Positions 8,412 to 17,540 of a stretch of DNA of 64,000 nucleotides are shown here, in pieces. The notes under the pieces were generated by a model. The model saw nothing but the letters and a program-made list of their open reading frames with translations. It did not search any database and was not told the DNA's origin. A program made the translations under genes and the position numbers. How positions within the stretch are numbered: the stretch's first letter is position 1; each line of letters starts with the position of its first letter. Source of the stretch: JBOGOC01 sp050747525 (GTDB taxonomy: Bacteria > Acidobacteriota > Polarisedimenticolia > JACPZX01 > DASXTC01); contig JBOGOC010000088.1 of assembly GCA_050747525.1 (NCBI GenBank), positions 1 to 64,000 of the forward strand, read 5' to 3'.

Positions 8412-8975
8412 ATGCTGACGCGCGACGAAGCCTGGGCTCATCTGTACGAGTGGACGAAGACGGAATCGCTCCGCACCCACGCCCGGGCCGTGGAGATCGT
8501 GATGCGCCGGGCCGCCCACCGGTACGGCGCCGGGGCCGTGGACGAAGAGCGCTGGGGGATCGCCGGCATGCTGCACGACGCGGACTACGAGCAGTGGCCC
8601 GAGGAGCATCCCCGTCGCATCGTCGCCTGGCTGAAGGACAGGGGCGAGGAGGAGCTCGCCTACGCCATCTCGGCGCACTACACGCAGTGGAACGTGCCGC
8701 ACCGAAGCGCGCTGGACAAGGCCCTGCTTGCCTGCGACGAGCTCACCGGCTTCGTCATGGCCGCCTGCCTCGTGCGACCGGACGGCGTGGCCACCCTGGC
8801 TCACCGGAGCGTCCTGAAGAAGCTCAAGGACAAGGCCTTCGCGGCCAAGGTGGATCGTCACGAAGTCACCGCCGGAGCCGCGCTGCTGGGCGTCGAGCTG
8901 CCGGATCACATCGAGTTCATCATCGGCGCCCTGTCCCCCCATGCGGAAGAGCTGGGGATCGCCGGGCGCCCGTAG
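8412..8975 (+). CDS. HD-domain hydrolase-like protein
   Basis: 187 residues from the Met at 8412; a Met at 8340 would add 24 residues lacking family-like sequence. The His of SLRTHARAVE, the HD pair of GMLHDADYE, a later His (AISAHYT) and CDELTG follow the order of metal ligands in HD phosphohydrolases. The small size and lack of a partner domain match the single-domain HD proteins annotated as hydrolases. Substrate unknown. A tiny membrane protein gene starts 9 nt downstream, with a GGGAG ribosome site in between. Confidence 0.8.
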   Translation: MLTRDEAWAHLYEWTKTESLRTHARAVEIVMRRAAHRYGAGAVDEERWGIAGMLHDADYEQWPEEHPRRIVAWLKDRGEEELAYAISAHYTQWNVPHRSALDKALLACDELTGFVMAACLVRPDGVATLAHRSVLKKLKDKAFAAKVDRHEVTAGAALLGVELPDHIEFIIGALSPHAEELGIAGRP

Positions 8976-8984
8976 GGAGACCAC

Positions 8985-9275
8985 ATGAGCAACGAGCCCG
9001 TGATCACCATCCGTCTCGGACGCCGAGCCCTGCTCGCCGTTGCCGCCGTGGCGGCCATCGCCATCACCTTCATCATTCTTCCCGAGGTGTTCCACGCGCA
9101 GAAGACTCAGGATGACTTCAAGGAGAAGATGGACATCGTGGATCCGGGCGGCAGCGTCACCGTCGCCACGAGCGCCGACGGGAAGTACGTCTACGTCGCC
9201 GGGCCCGATGGCGTGATCGTCTCGGAGGAGTTCGGCAAGACCGGGACGTGGGTGCAGACCGTGCGTCTGAAGTAG
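8985..9275 (+). CDS. Small single-pass membrane protein
   Basis: 96 residues: a short cytoplasmic N-terminus with an Arg-rich stretch, one transmembrane helix (residues ~15-35, rich in Ala/Ile/Val), then a small extracytoplasmic domain with strands such as SVTVATSADGKYVYVAGPDGVIV. That pattern resembles a single propeller blade or WD-like hairpin. No family recognised. The gene lies between HD and DUF4440-like genes with GGGAGA ribosome sites on both sides, so the three are probably one operon. Confidence 0.65.
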   Translation: MSNEPVITIRLGRRALLAVAAVAAIAITFIILPEVFHAQKTQDDFKEKMDIVDPGGSVTVATSADGKYVYVAGPDGVIVSEEFGKTGTWVQTVRLK

Positions 9276-9284
9276 GGAGACGCC

Positions 9285-10148
9285 GTGCTCGCCGCCACGC
9301 TTCTGATCGCCGCCCTGCTCGACGCCACGCCTGCTCCACAGACGCAGGAGCTTCAGCGAGCCCTGACCGGGATCACGGAAGAGATCATCGAAGCCATCCG
9401 GACCGGGAATCGCGGAACGGTGGAGCGCCACCTGGCGCAGGACATGATCCTCATCAACCGGGACGGCAAGGAGTACTCGCGCGACTACCTTCTGGCCGAG
9501 ATGGTCCCCCCGCCCGAGGGCTACGACCTGGGCTTCACGATGCTCGACACGCGGGTCATCGAGCGGGGGGAATCCGCGCTCCTGACGTTTCTCCTCCAGG
9601 AACGCCTGGACATCTTCGGACACGACGTCTCCACGGTGTACCGCAACCACCTCCTGTTTCACCGCATCGACGGAGCCTGGAAGGTGGTCCTCTACACGTA
9701 CTGGGAGAAGCCCTCCGCCCCGGCGGTGATCTCGCCCATCCCCGGGACGCTCGAGCCCTTGGTGGGCACCTACGAGCTGGCTCCGGGCAAGCGGATCACC
9801 CGGATCACCCGTGAGGGGGACAAGCTTCGCCTTCAACGGGAGGGCGGGGAGCCGCGGGATCTGCTCCCCATGGCCGGGGATCGTTTCTTCCTGCCCGACG
9901 TGGAGGGTGAGTACTACTTCGAGAAGGACGCTTCGGGCAGGACCACCGCCCTGGTCTTTCGGAGGAACTGGATCGATCTGCGGATGGCCGACGCGACTAG
10001 CGCGGCTTCAGGCTCCGGGCGTCGAAGTGGCGCTCCAAGAACTCGTCACACCACAAACAGACGTTGCCCAGCTCCTTCGCCCGGCGCAGCCCGTGCTCGC
10101 GATCCACGCCGAGCGTGGCCCCCATGCCGTACGGGTCCCCCTCGTTGA
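9285..10148 (+). CDS. Exported DUF4440/SnoaL-like protein
   Basis: A GTG start at 9285, preceded by AGTAGGGAGA, gives a short hydrophobic N-terminus that is a plausible signal peptide. Residues ~25-150 look like an NTF2/DUF4440 fold (IIEAIRTGNRGTVERHL.., DMILINRDGKEYSRDYL, FHRIDGAWKVVLY). A second strand-rich region with YELAPGKR and FRRNWIDLRM follows and ends near residue 237. The remaining ~50 residues, from about 9997, are Arg/Pro-rich and lie opposite the coding end of the radical SAM gene, so they look like read-through. A TAG one frame over at 9998 suggests the native end may be there. Confidence 0.7.
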   Translation: MLAATLLIAALLDATPAPQTQELQRALTGITEEIIEAIRTGNRGTVERHLAQDMILINRDGKEYSRDYLLAEMVPPPEGYDLGFTMLDTRVIERGESALLTFLLQERLDIFGHDVSTVYRNHLLFHRIDGAWKVVLYTYWEKPSAPAVISPIPGTLEPLVGTYELAPGKRITRITREGDKLRLQREGGEPRDLLPMAGDRFFLPDVEGEYYFEKDASGRTTALVFRRNWIDLRMADATSAASGSGRRSGAPRTRHTTNRRCPAPSPGAARARDPRRAWPPCRTGPPR

Positions 10149-10917
10149 TCTTGAGGAACACCGGAGATTCCGCCACGCGCCGCAGGACGTCGGCTACCCG
10201 CTCGACCCGCGCGTCTCCCAGCGGATCGCGCGTCCCGGGACAGCAGGGGTTGATCTTCCAGAGCTGGATCGAGATCTCCTGCGGCAGCTCGGTGCCTCCC
10301 AGAAATCCCCTGCCCCCGGACAGCACGGCGCAGAAGTTGTGCTCCCCCTGGCGCAGCCACACGCCGGTCTGCAGCGCCCGGCCGCGGGCCCAGTTCCCCC
10401 CGATCCAGAAGCCGCCCTCGACACCCCAGAAGCCGTAGCTGGCCGCGCCCGGCTTGAGGTAGCCCTCTCTGGTGATGAGAGGATCCTGGGCGTCGCCCAC
10501 CATGCCGCGGGACTGGAACAGCTCCTCCAGCTCGGCGCGACGTTGTCCCTGATGCTTGTGGTAGCGGTCCATGGAGGCCACGTCGATCCGGCTGACGCCG
10601 CGCGCCAGCAGGTCGTCGAGCCGCTCGCCGGTGAGGAGGTCCCCGTTGGTCTGCAGCATGACCTGCCGGGGGGGGGCGCTCCGAGCGGCCAGCGCCTCCA
10701 GGATGGCGTGCAGCTTCTCGCGCTCGGAGAGCGGCTCGCCTCCCGAAAGGATCAGCCGGTCGATCCGCTGGGGAAGGTTGCCGATGATGGCCAGGCACTC
10801 ATCGAGCGTCAGCGTGCCGCCGCCCGGACCGGACGTGTTGTAGCAGTGATCGCAGACGTCGTTGCACCGGTGGGTGAAGACCCAGTAGAGCGACTCGCAC
10901 TGCTCGAAGTCCATCAT
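9997..10917 (-). CDS. Radical SAM enzyme of the TonB/ABC operon
   Basis: 306 residues. The N-terminal radical SAM cluster motif is CNDVCDHC (CxxxCxxC, ~residues 18-25), followed by ILSGGEPL (SAM-binding GGE) and LQTNGD. Toward the C-terminus there are further cysteines (NPCCPG and VCLWCDEF) that could ligate a second cluster, but no canonical SPASM pattern is seen. It overlaps the ATPase gene by 4 nt and closes an operon encoding a TonB receptor and an ABC importer, so it may modify the imported compound or mature a partner protein (inference). Substrate unknown. Confidence 0.85.
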   Translation of the reverse strand: MMDFEQCESLYWVFTHRCNDVCDHCYNTSGPGGGTLTLDECLAIIGNLPQRIDRLILSGGEPLSEREKLHAILEALAARSAPPRQVMLQTNGDLLTGERLDDLLARGVSRIDVASMDRYHKHQGQRRAELEELFQSRGMVGDAQDPLITREGYLKPGAASYGFWGVEGGFWIGGNWARGRALQTGVWLRQGEHNFCAVLSGGRGFLGGTELPQEISIQLWKINPCCPGTRDPLGDARVERVADVLRRVAESPVFLKINEGDPYGMGATLGVDREHGLRRAKELGNVCLWCDEFLERHFDARSLKPR

Positions 10918-11654
10918 CCCTTGTCCTCGATCCGATCCCCCAGGGCTGTCCAGTACCGTATCTCCGCCAGGGCTCCGGTGCCAGGGTCATCGATGAACGC
11001 GGCCGCATCGGGATAGGCCTTCAGGGCGCCGTCGTTCAGGTGGGCGAACCGATCCCCCACGGCCATCGCCTCCTTGAGATCGTGGGTGACGAAGAGCGAC
11101 GTGATGCGGTGATGCGCCGCCACGCGGCTGAACAGCTCCTGCATGGCGGCGCGGGTGTCCTGATCCAGGGCCCCGAACGGCTCGTCCAGCAGCATCAGGC
11201 GCGGGCCGACGATCAGCGCGCGCCCGAAAGCGGCCCGCTGTCGCTGCCCGCCCGACAGCGATTCGGGCCGCCGGCGGGAGAGCCCGCCAAGACCCAGCTC
11301 GTCCAGCATCGTGCCCACGCGCGCGCGGATCTCGGCCTCGGCCACGCGTCTCAGGCGCAGCCCGAACGCCACGTTCTCGTGCACGTCGAGGTGGGGGAAG
11401 AGCAGCGGCTCCTGCGAGAGGTAGACGACGCCGCGCCGCTCCGGGGTCATCCCGTTGAGCAGCGCGCCGTCCAGGCGCACCTCGCCCGCATCCTCGTGCT
11501 CCAGGCCGGCGATGATGCGGAGCAGGGTCGTCTTGCCGCTCCCCGAGCGCCCCACCACCGCCACGGTCCGGTGCGGGTCCACGCTGAGGCTGGCGCCCCG
11601 CAGCACGGCGACGCTCCCGAACGACTTGGAGAGATCCTTCAGCTGCAGGAACAT
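10914..11654 (-). CDS. ABC transporter ATPase, YnjD-like
   Basis: A 246-residue ABC ATPase with Walker A GRSGSGKT (~35-42), a Q-loop in LSQEPLLFPH, signature LSGGQRQR, Walker B LMLLDEPFGALD and a switch His in VTHDLKEA. Its length and signature fit the importer class that pairs with Fe/thiamine/polyamine-like permeases and with E. coli YnjD. It begins 4 nt after the permease stop and overlaps the radical SAM start by 4 nt, so it belongs to one translationally coupled operon. Confidence 0.92.
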   Translation of the reverse strand: MFLQLKDLSKSFGSVAVLRGASLSVDPHRTVAVVGRSGSGKTTLLRIIAGLEHEDAGEVRLDGALLNGMTPERRGVVYLSQEPLLFPHLDVHENVAFGLRLRRVAEAEIRARVGTMLDELGLGGLSRRRPESLSGGQRQRAAFGRALIVGPRLMLLDEPFGALDQDTRAAMQELFSRVAAHHRITSLFVTHDLKEAMAVGDRFAHLNDGALKAYPDAAAFIDDPGTGALAEIRYWTALGDRIEDKG

Positions 11655-11658
11655 CGGC

Positions 11659-12441
11659 TCACCACGGCGTCCTCAACAGCAGCCGCCGCTCCATCCAGAG
11701 AAGGAGAATGGGCGGAGCCACCAGCATCACGCCCGCCACCGCCGCGTACCCGGGATCCGCCTCGAACAGGTAGTCGAACACGCGCAGAGGCAGCGTGCGC
11801 ACCTTGCCCGACCCGATCATGAGAGTGAGACCGTACTGAGCCCAGGAGATCAGGAAGGTCTGGATGAAACACACGCGCAGCAGCGGAGCCGACGCCGGCA
11901 GCAGCACGCGGATCCACGACTGCAGCGGTTTCGCACCCAGCGTGCGCGCCACTTCTTCCAGGCCTCGCTGCCGCGGATTCCACATCCCGTGCAGGAACAC
12001 CGTCGCGAATCCCGAGGCCACCGTCGTCTGGGACAGGATGACCCCGTGCAGCGAGCCCGAGAGCCCGAGCTTGATGTAGACGTAGAGCAGGCAGGTCGCC
12101 AGGATGACGGGCGAGATGGCGAAAGGAAGGTAGGAGGCGAACAGCAAGGCGCGCTCTCTCCGATGTCCCGCGATCTGCCTGGATGCGGCGAACCCGATGG
12201 CTGTGGACAGCACGGCCACGCAGCCCGAGATCAGCAGGGAGACGAGCACGCTTGCGGGCAGGTCCCCCTGGTGCGAGAGGGCGCGCGCCCACCGGCTCCA
12301 TTGCAGCGACTCCGGCAGCAGACGCCCGGGAGGCCAGGGCCCGGCGCTGCCGAGCAGCACCATCTGGATCACCGGAAGGAGGCACAGCCAGCCAACCAGG
12401 ATTGCCACCAGGAGCCGCCATGTCCGCGCGCCCGGCGTCAT
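11659..12441 (-). CDS. ABC importer permease, second half (YnjC-like)
   Basis: 260 residues with about six transmembrane segments and a binding-protein-dependent EAA loop around EEVARTLGAKPLQSW (~residue 150). The ATG at 12441 was chosen because it overlaps the preceding permease stop by 4 nt (ATGA); a much longer open frame upstream is antisense-like and lacks homology. E. coli YnjC fuses two such permease halves in one chain; here they are two genes. The subunit would form the inner-membrane channel with the neighbouring permease and ATPase. Confidence 0.88.
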   Translation of the reverse strand: MTPGARTWRLLVAILVGWLCLLPVIQMVLLGSAGPWPPGRLLPESLQWSRWARALSHQGDLPASVLVSLLISGCVAVLSTAIGFAASRQIAGHRRERALLFASYLPFAISPVILATCLLYVYIKLGLSGSLHGVILSQTTVASGFATVFLHGMWNPRQRGLEEVARTLGAKPLQSWIRVLLPASAPLLRVCFIQTFLISWAQYGLTLMIGSGKVRTLPLRVFDYLFEADPGYAAVAGVMLVAPPILLLWMERRLLLRTPW

Positions 12442-13277
12442 GGGACCGGCTCCTCCAGCCGTCCGCGGCGCCCCAGCACGAGCGCCAGGATCGCGATCAC
12501 GAGGCCGCTGTAGAGCAGCGCCATCACCATGGCCACGGGCTTCTCCAGCAGATCGAAACGCGCGTACTTGCGCATCACGACGACCGAGAGCATCTGCGGC
12601 GACTGGCGGCCCAGCAGGAGAGGGATCTCGTAGGAGCCCAGCGCCACCACGAAGAGGAGCGCCATGGTCGGGAAGCCACGCCACAGGAGGATGGGGATCG
12701 CCACCCGCGCCATCTGATGTCGGTCCGAGGCGCCCAGCGATGCGGCCACGGCGCGCAGGTCCTCGATGCGTTCCTGCCGGTACAGTCCGCGGAACGTCAG
12801 CGCCAGCAGCGGCGCCATGGAGATCATGTGCGCCACGATGATCCCGAGGCCCCAGGGATCCTGCACCAGGGACAGGGTTCCATCCATGTGGAGCATGCGC
12901 CACGCGAGGCCCGTGCCGGAGAACAAGCTCAGGACGGTCAGGGCGCAGACGGTGGCCGGCAGCACCAGCGGCACGTGCACGGCCAGGGACAGCGGCCCTT
13001 CATCGAGCCAGGAGCCGAGCCATAGCGCGAGGCCGAGACCGGCGGCGGCCGCGCAGAGAGTGACGGCCGACGCTATCCAGAGGCTCAGCCCGATCGAGCT
13101 CCAGATCTCCGCGGTGGCGAGGGCGCCGGCCCAGTGCCCGAGCGTGGGGCCCCCCGCCATCAGGCCGGTCACGCCGAGGCTGTACAGCCCCGCGTACAGA
13201 AGGCTGGCGGCCACGGGCACCACCACCATCACCGTGAAGAGCCAGATCCCCCAGGTCCCGTGCGTTGCGCGGCGCAT
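12438..13277 (-). CDS. ABC importer permease, first half (YnjC-like)
   Basis: 279 residues with about six transmembrane helices. The EAA-type coupling loop is recognisable as EDLRAVAASLGASDRHQM. The Met at 13277 gives a basic N-terminus followed directly by the first helix (IWLFTVMVVVPVAASLLY); the longer frame to 13475 is Pro/Arg-rich shadow sequence. It lies 8 nt after the solute-binding-protein gene and overlaps the second permease by 4 nt. Part of the YnjBCD-like importer; substrate not known for this family. Confidence 0.88.
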   Translation of the reverse strand: MRRATHGTWGIWLFTVMVVVPVAASLLYAGLYSLGVTGLMAGGPTLGHWAGALATAEIWSSIGLSLWIASAVTLCAAAAGLGLALWLGSWLDEGPLSLAVHVPLVLPATVCALTVLSLFSGTGLAWRMLHMDGTLSLVQDPWGLGIIVAHMISMAPLLALTFRGLYRQERIEDLRAVAASLGASDRHQMARVAIPILLWRGFPTMALLFVVALGSYEIPLLLGRQSPQMLSVVVMRKYARFDLLEKPVAMVMALLYSGLVIAILALVLGRRGRLEEPVP

Positions 13278-13285
13278 GCGACTCC

Positions 13286-14497
13286 TCAGTGGTCGATGAG
13301 GTGCGTTCGCAGGTCCCGGTTCAGGCGGATCATGTACTCGGGGGCGAGCTCCTGAAGCGCGAACGGCTGGATCTGCTCGCGAGCGGGGGCCCGGTTCCGC
13401 CGCGGCACGTTGCGGAACCGCTCGTCCCAGGGCGGGCCCAGCCGCGCAGTGTCCAGGACGGTGCCGTCGCCCCACACGTCGGGCTTCAGCTTCTCGAACT
13501 GAGCTTCCTCCGACACCAGGAAGTTGACGGCCACCAGCGCCGCCGCATGGTGCGCGGAGCGGCGCGATATCCCCACGTAGTGGGAGTTCTGGATCGTGCC
13601 GCTGCGCAGCACGTAGGCACGCGCGGTGTCGGGGAAGAGCCCCTGCATGACCTTGTTGTCCACCTCGCCGTCGTTGTTGCTCATGGTGAAGTCTATCTCG
13701 CCCGACGCGAACAGCTGGTGCATCTCCGCCAGGCGCGAGGGGAAGGTGCGCCCCTCCTTCCAGAAGAAAGGCCGCATGCGGTCGAGGCGCTCCCAGAGCC
13801 TGCCGGACGTCCCGGCATACTTCGCTTCGTCGAAGGGACCGTGTAGCGACGCGGGCCCGCCGGCGATGTCAATCAGCAGCGACTTGAGGAAGGTGAGACC
13901 GGTGAAGGTGGTGTCGAACGTGAAGCGTCCTGGATGGAGCCGAACCCAGGATTCCAGCTCGTCCAGATTCCCTGGCGGGCTCTGCACGCGCGCGCTGTCG
14001 TAAATCAGCGCCAGCTGTACGTTCCCCCAGGGGCATTCGTATCCCTCGATCTGCTGCTGGAAGTCCCGGCTGATGAAGGGGTTCTGGAAGTCGATGAGCC
14101 GCGCGTTGGGGAGGCGGTCGGTGAACGGACCCCACAGGGCTCCGATCTGCCTCAGCTGGTAGAAGGTCTCTCCATTGATCCAGAAGAGGTCGATCTCGCT
14201 GCGCGGCTTGCCGGCTTCGATCTCAGTCATCATCATCGAGACGATCTCGGGCCCCTGGGCGCTGACCGTCTGCAGCCTGACTCCGTGGCGCCGCTCCAGC
14301 TCGGGAGCGACCCAGCCTCTCACGTAGTCGTTGATGGCAGGGTCGCCCATCCACATGGCCCACGTGACGGACCCGCCCTTCGCGGCCGCCAGGATGTCAT
14401 CCCATGAGCCGAGGGCCTCCGGGCTCACCTGAACGGGCGGGCTCGCGCAGGCCGCCGCACAGAGCAGCAGGACCGCGAGCGCCGGCCTAGAAGACAT
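13286..14497 (-). CDS. Solute-binding lipoprotein, YnjB-like
   Basis: 403 residues. The start at 14497 yields a signal peptide ending in a lipobox (CAAAC, Cys ~16), so the mature protein should be membrane-tethered. The body has the extracellular solute-binding fold, with segments resembling YnjB: DPAINDYVRGWVAPELERR, DLFWINGETFYQL, WGPFTDRLPN and YECPWGNVQLALIYD. Its first 11 nt overlap the end of the TonB receptor gene, tying the outer-membrane and inner-membrane parts together. Ligand unknown. Confidence 0.88.
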   Translation of the reverse strand: MSSRPALAVLLLCAAACASPPVQVSPEALGSWDDILAAAKGGSVTWAMWMGDPAINDYVRGWVAPELERRHGVRLQTVSAQGPEIVSMMMTEIEAGKPRSEIDLFWINGETFYQLRQIGALWGPFTDRLPNARLIDFQNPFISRDFQQQIEGYECPWGNVQLALIYDSARVQSPPGNLDELESWVRLHPGRFTFDTTFTGLTFLKSLLIDIAGGPASLHGPFDEAKYAGTSGRLWERLDRMRPFFWKEGRTFPSRLAEMHQLFASGEIDFTMSNNDGEVDNKVMQGLFPDTARAYVLRSGTIQNSHYVGISRRSAHHAAALVAVNFLVSEEAQFEKLKPDVWGDGTVLDTARLGPPWDERFRNVPRRNRAPAREQIQPFALQELAPEYMIRLNRDLRTHLIDH

Positions 14498-17489
14498 ACC
14501 GGACGCCGAACTGGAACTGCCTGCCGGGCCCCGCATTGCGCTTGACGACCGTCGTGCCGGCCGGGCCGGCCTGGATCTGGTTGGACTGCGTCGCGTTGTT
14601 GCTGTAGCCGCTCAGGTTCTCGGCGTTGAAGACGTTGAAGATGTCCGCGGACAGCTCCACGGCGCGCGCCCCGGCGCGCGGCACCAGCCACCTGACCCCC
14701 ACGTCGAAGACCTCGGACCATGGGAGCCGGTCGTTGTTTCTCGCCTCGCCCGGCATGCGATCGCTGTTGCCCACATAGGCGTCGCTGAACGAACGGCCGT
14801 CGCCGTTCAGGTCGGTGGTTCCGTAGACATTCGGATCCGCGTCCGGGATGCGGTTGATCGGCTGCCCGCTCTGCAGCAGCGTGCCAAGGCTGAACCTCAG
14901 GCTGGGCAGCGCATGGTAGTAGAGCAGGGCGTTAATCACGTGCGTCCGGTCGTTGATCGAGGGGCCCCATTCGTCCTGGAAGCGGTTACTGTCCTCGGCG
15001 CGGAAGTTGATGTCGTCGGTGTCGTTCTCGAGGCGCGACAGCGTGTAGGAGAACCGCCAGGAGAACGGGGTCGCCCCCCGCTCGCCCAACACCATGAAGG
15101 TGGCCGCGCTGTAGTGCGCCTCCCCTTCGGTCTCGGTCATGACGATGTTGAGGGCACCGCCCGGCACCGCCCCGAGGTCGGCGAGCGGGCGCGTCAGATC
15201 GGCCTCCGCGGTCGACCGCACCGCGGATGCGGGAGGCGTGCTTGCGCTGATGAACCACGGCGCCGGGGCGTTGAGGTTCTTCAGCCGGAACAGATGCCGC
15301 GCGCGGGTGTGAATCAGGTCAGCCTGGAACATGATGGTGTCGGTGATCTGCCGCTGATAGCCGAGCGTGTACTGGGCGGTCACCGGGTTGTCGTAGCCGT
15401 CGGGATTGAGGATGCGGGCCTCGTGGCTGAAGACGTTCGCCTCCTGTCCCGCGAGGCTCGATCCCGTGGGGCCCTGGAGGTAGTCGACCCCGGTCCCCTG
15501 GCATCCCGAGAGGTCGCCGTCGTTGCCGCAGAAGCTCGCCGTGGAGTTCCCCTGGAACAGCACCCGGTGCAGCTTCGTGTCGCGGGGCAGGTACCCGCGA
15601 TCGATCAGGGCCTGGATCTGCGTGCGGTAGCCCGACGTGTCGCGATTCTGCTGGAGCGCGTCGCTGTGGATGGCGTAGAGGACCTTATCGTAGAAGAGTC
15701 CCACGCCGCCGCGCAGCACGCTGCGGTCGTTCAGCTGCCAGTTGGCGCTGATCCGCGGAGCGATGTTGTCCAGGTCGTAGGCGTCGTCTCCCCCCTTCGA
15801 CAGCGTGTCCAGATCGTAGCGGAGCCCCAGGGTGAGGTTCAGCGAAGAATGAACCGACCAGAGGTCTTCGAACCAACCGCTGTAAATGTTCTGCCGCGCG
15901 CCGAAGGAATCGGGCCTCAACTCCACGTCATAGTCCAGCACGGTCGTGTTGGCTGGCAGGTCGTCCACGTCGAGCGAGTCGTCCACGCCCGCATTGATGA
16001 GATCGTCGATCTGGGCCTGCGTGAGCTGGACGCGGTAGTTACCGTTGACATTGCCTCCACCCAGCAGCTGGAAATCGGCGCTGATCAGCTCCACTCCGAA
16101 GCTCAGGGTGTGATTGTCCATGGGAAGCATGAACTTCTGCTTGAGCTGCATGGTGTTCTCGACGCTGTCGAAAACGAATCCGGGATGACCCAGCGCCGCG
16201 ATGCCATCGACGTTCACCGCCGGCCCCTCGCCGCCGTCGGGCTCGCCGTAGTCCCAGTGGAAGCGGCTGAACTGCACGCCGGTCTCGGAGATCAGCTTGC
16301 TCCCCGTCCACGTCGTCTTGACGGCCGCCAGCACCGAGTTGCGGTCCTGGGTGTTTGCGGCCGAAGGGAAGGTGACTCCTCCTTCGAGCCCTCCGCCCTG
16401 CCGCTCGATCTCCACCTCGCCCACGTTCACCCGGAACGACGTGGAGAGCGCGCTGGTCCAGAAATGGTCGACCTTGGCCGAGTAATAGCCGAACCGGTTG
16501 TGTCCTTCGACCGCCTCGTTGACACCCAGTGCGGGAGACGTGAGCAGGTTGTCCTTGTTGTCGCGCGTGGCCTCGGCGCTCACGAAGTAGAAGGTCCTGT
16601 CCTTCACGATGGGCCCGCCCAGACCGAAGCCCATCTGGTATCTCTCGAAACCGTCCTTCACCGCATTGCCGGAGAGATCCCTCCCGGCGAACGGGCTGGG
16701 CGCGTCGGGCGGGTTGCCGGGGCGCATCAGGAAGAAGGCCTCGCCGCTGATCAGGTTGCTCCCCGAGCGGCTGGTGACGTTGAACACGCCGTTCCCCGTG
16801 CGCCCGAACTCCGCGGAGTAGGAGCTGGTCAGCACGGACACGTCCTGCACGAAGCCGACCGGGATGGCGAACTTCTGGCCCCCCAGGAAGTTCTCGGTGT
16901 TGTCGAGGCCGTCGATCAGATAGGTGGCATAGAGGGAATTGGCGCCGTTGATCGAGACGTTGGGCGCTTCGGGATAGAACCCGGTCGCCTGGGTGACGTT
17001 GGGAAGCCGGTAGAGCGCGCGGGTGAGGTCCCGGCCTTCCACGGGGATAGCGGTGATCTCGTCCAGCTCGAGGGTGGCAGAGGTCTCCGCGTTGATGGTG
17101 TTGATGCGGGCCGCTTCCGGAGCGCCGGTGACGCTCACCGTCTCGGTCAGGGCAGGCCGGGGCTGCAGCGCCAGCGTCAGGCTGCTCATCTGGTTGCTTC
17201 GGATCCGGACGTCCTCGACGGTGGCGTCGCCGTAGACGGTGCCGCCTGCCGCGACCAGGACGTAGGGCCCGCCCGTGGGGAGCGACAGAAAACGGGCCTT
17301 CCCCTGGGCGTTGGTGGTCGCGCTCGACTCGAGGCCGATCGCCTCGTGGGTCAGGGTCAAGGCAATTCCGGCGACCGGAGACTCGCTGCGCGCATCGATC
17401 ACGGTCACTTCGAGCGTCGACTGGGCGAGGACCGGCGTGAAAGCGAGACAGAGCACGGCGGTGCAGAGCACACTCCTCGAACGGAACAT
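14487..17489 (-). CDS. TonB-dependent receptor with carboxypeptidase-regulatory domain
   Basis: 1000 residues: a signal peptide cleaved near LAQS, a carboxypeptidase-regulatory/TonB-plug N-terminal domain (~25-110, LEVTVIDARSESPVAGI), a plug (~120-250, with NVSINGANSLYATYLIDGLDN and FGRTGNGVFNVTSRSG) and a long outer-membrane beta-barrel ending in Phe. I see no obvious energy-transducer (TonB/ExbB/ExbD) gene nearby. SD GGGAGG precedes the ATG. Receptors of this Oar/SusC-like architecture are common in Acidobacteriota. Its place directly upstream of a binding protein and importer suggests it brings the same substrate across the outer membrane. Confidence 0.92.
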   Translation of the reverse strand: MFRSRSVLCTAVLCLAFTPVLAQSTLEVTVIDARSESPVAGIALTLTHEAIGLESSATTNAQGKARFLSLPTGGPYVLVAAGGTVYGDATVEDVRIRSNQMSSLTLALQPRPALTETVSVTGAPEAARINTINAETSATLELDEITAIPVEGRDLTRALYRLPNVTQATGFYPEAPNVSINGANSLYATYLIDGLDNTENFLGGQKFAIPVGFVQDVSVLTSSYSAEFGRTGNGVFNVTSRSGSNLISGEAFFLMRPGNPPDAPSPFAGRDLSGNAVKDGFERYQMGFGLGGPIVKDRTFYFVSAEATRDNKDNLLTSPALGVNEAVEGHNRFGYYSAKVDHFWTSALSTSFRVNVGEVEIERQGGGLEGGVTFPSAANTQDRNSVLAAVKTTWTGSKLISETGVQFSRFHWDYGEPDGGEGPAVNVDGIAALGHPGFVFDSVENTMQLKQKFMLPMDNHTLSFGVELISADFQLLGGGNVNGNYRVQLTQAQIDDLINAGVDDSLDVDDLPANTTVLDYDVELRPDSFGARQNIYSGWFEDLWSVHSSLNLTLGLRYDLDTLSKGGDDAYDLDNIAPRISANWQLNDRSVLRGGVGLFYDKVLYAIHSDALQQNRDTSGYRTQIQALIDRGYLPRDTKLHRVLFQGNSTASFCGNDGDLSGCQGTGVDYLQGPTGSSLAGQEANVFSHEARILNPDGYDNPVTAQYTLGYQRQITDTIMFQADLIHTRARHLFRLKNLNAPAPWFISASTPPASAVRSTAEADLTRPLADLGAVPGGALNIVMTETEGEAHYSAATFMVLGERGATPFSWRFSYTLSRLENDTDDINFRAEDSNRFQDEWGPSINDRTHVINALLYYHALPSLRFSLGTLLQSGQPINRIPDADPNVYGTTDLNGDGRSFSDAYVGNSDRMPGEARNNDRLPWSEVFDVGVRWLVPRAGARAVELSADIFNVFNAENLSGYSNNATQSNQIQAGPAGTTVVKRNAGPGRQFQFGVRYVF

Positions 17490-17540
17490 CAGGAGCCTCC
17501 CATAGAGCGCGCACCTGGTCTTTTCGGGCGCGAAACCGGA

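Noticed and set aside
8229..9836. 535-codon open frame on the minus strand
   Set aside because: Crosses three plus-strand genes with signal peptides, HD motifs and ribosome sites; no sensible domains in the minus frame.
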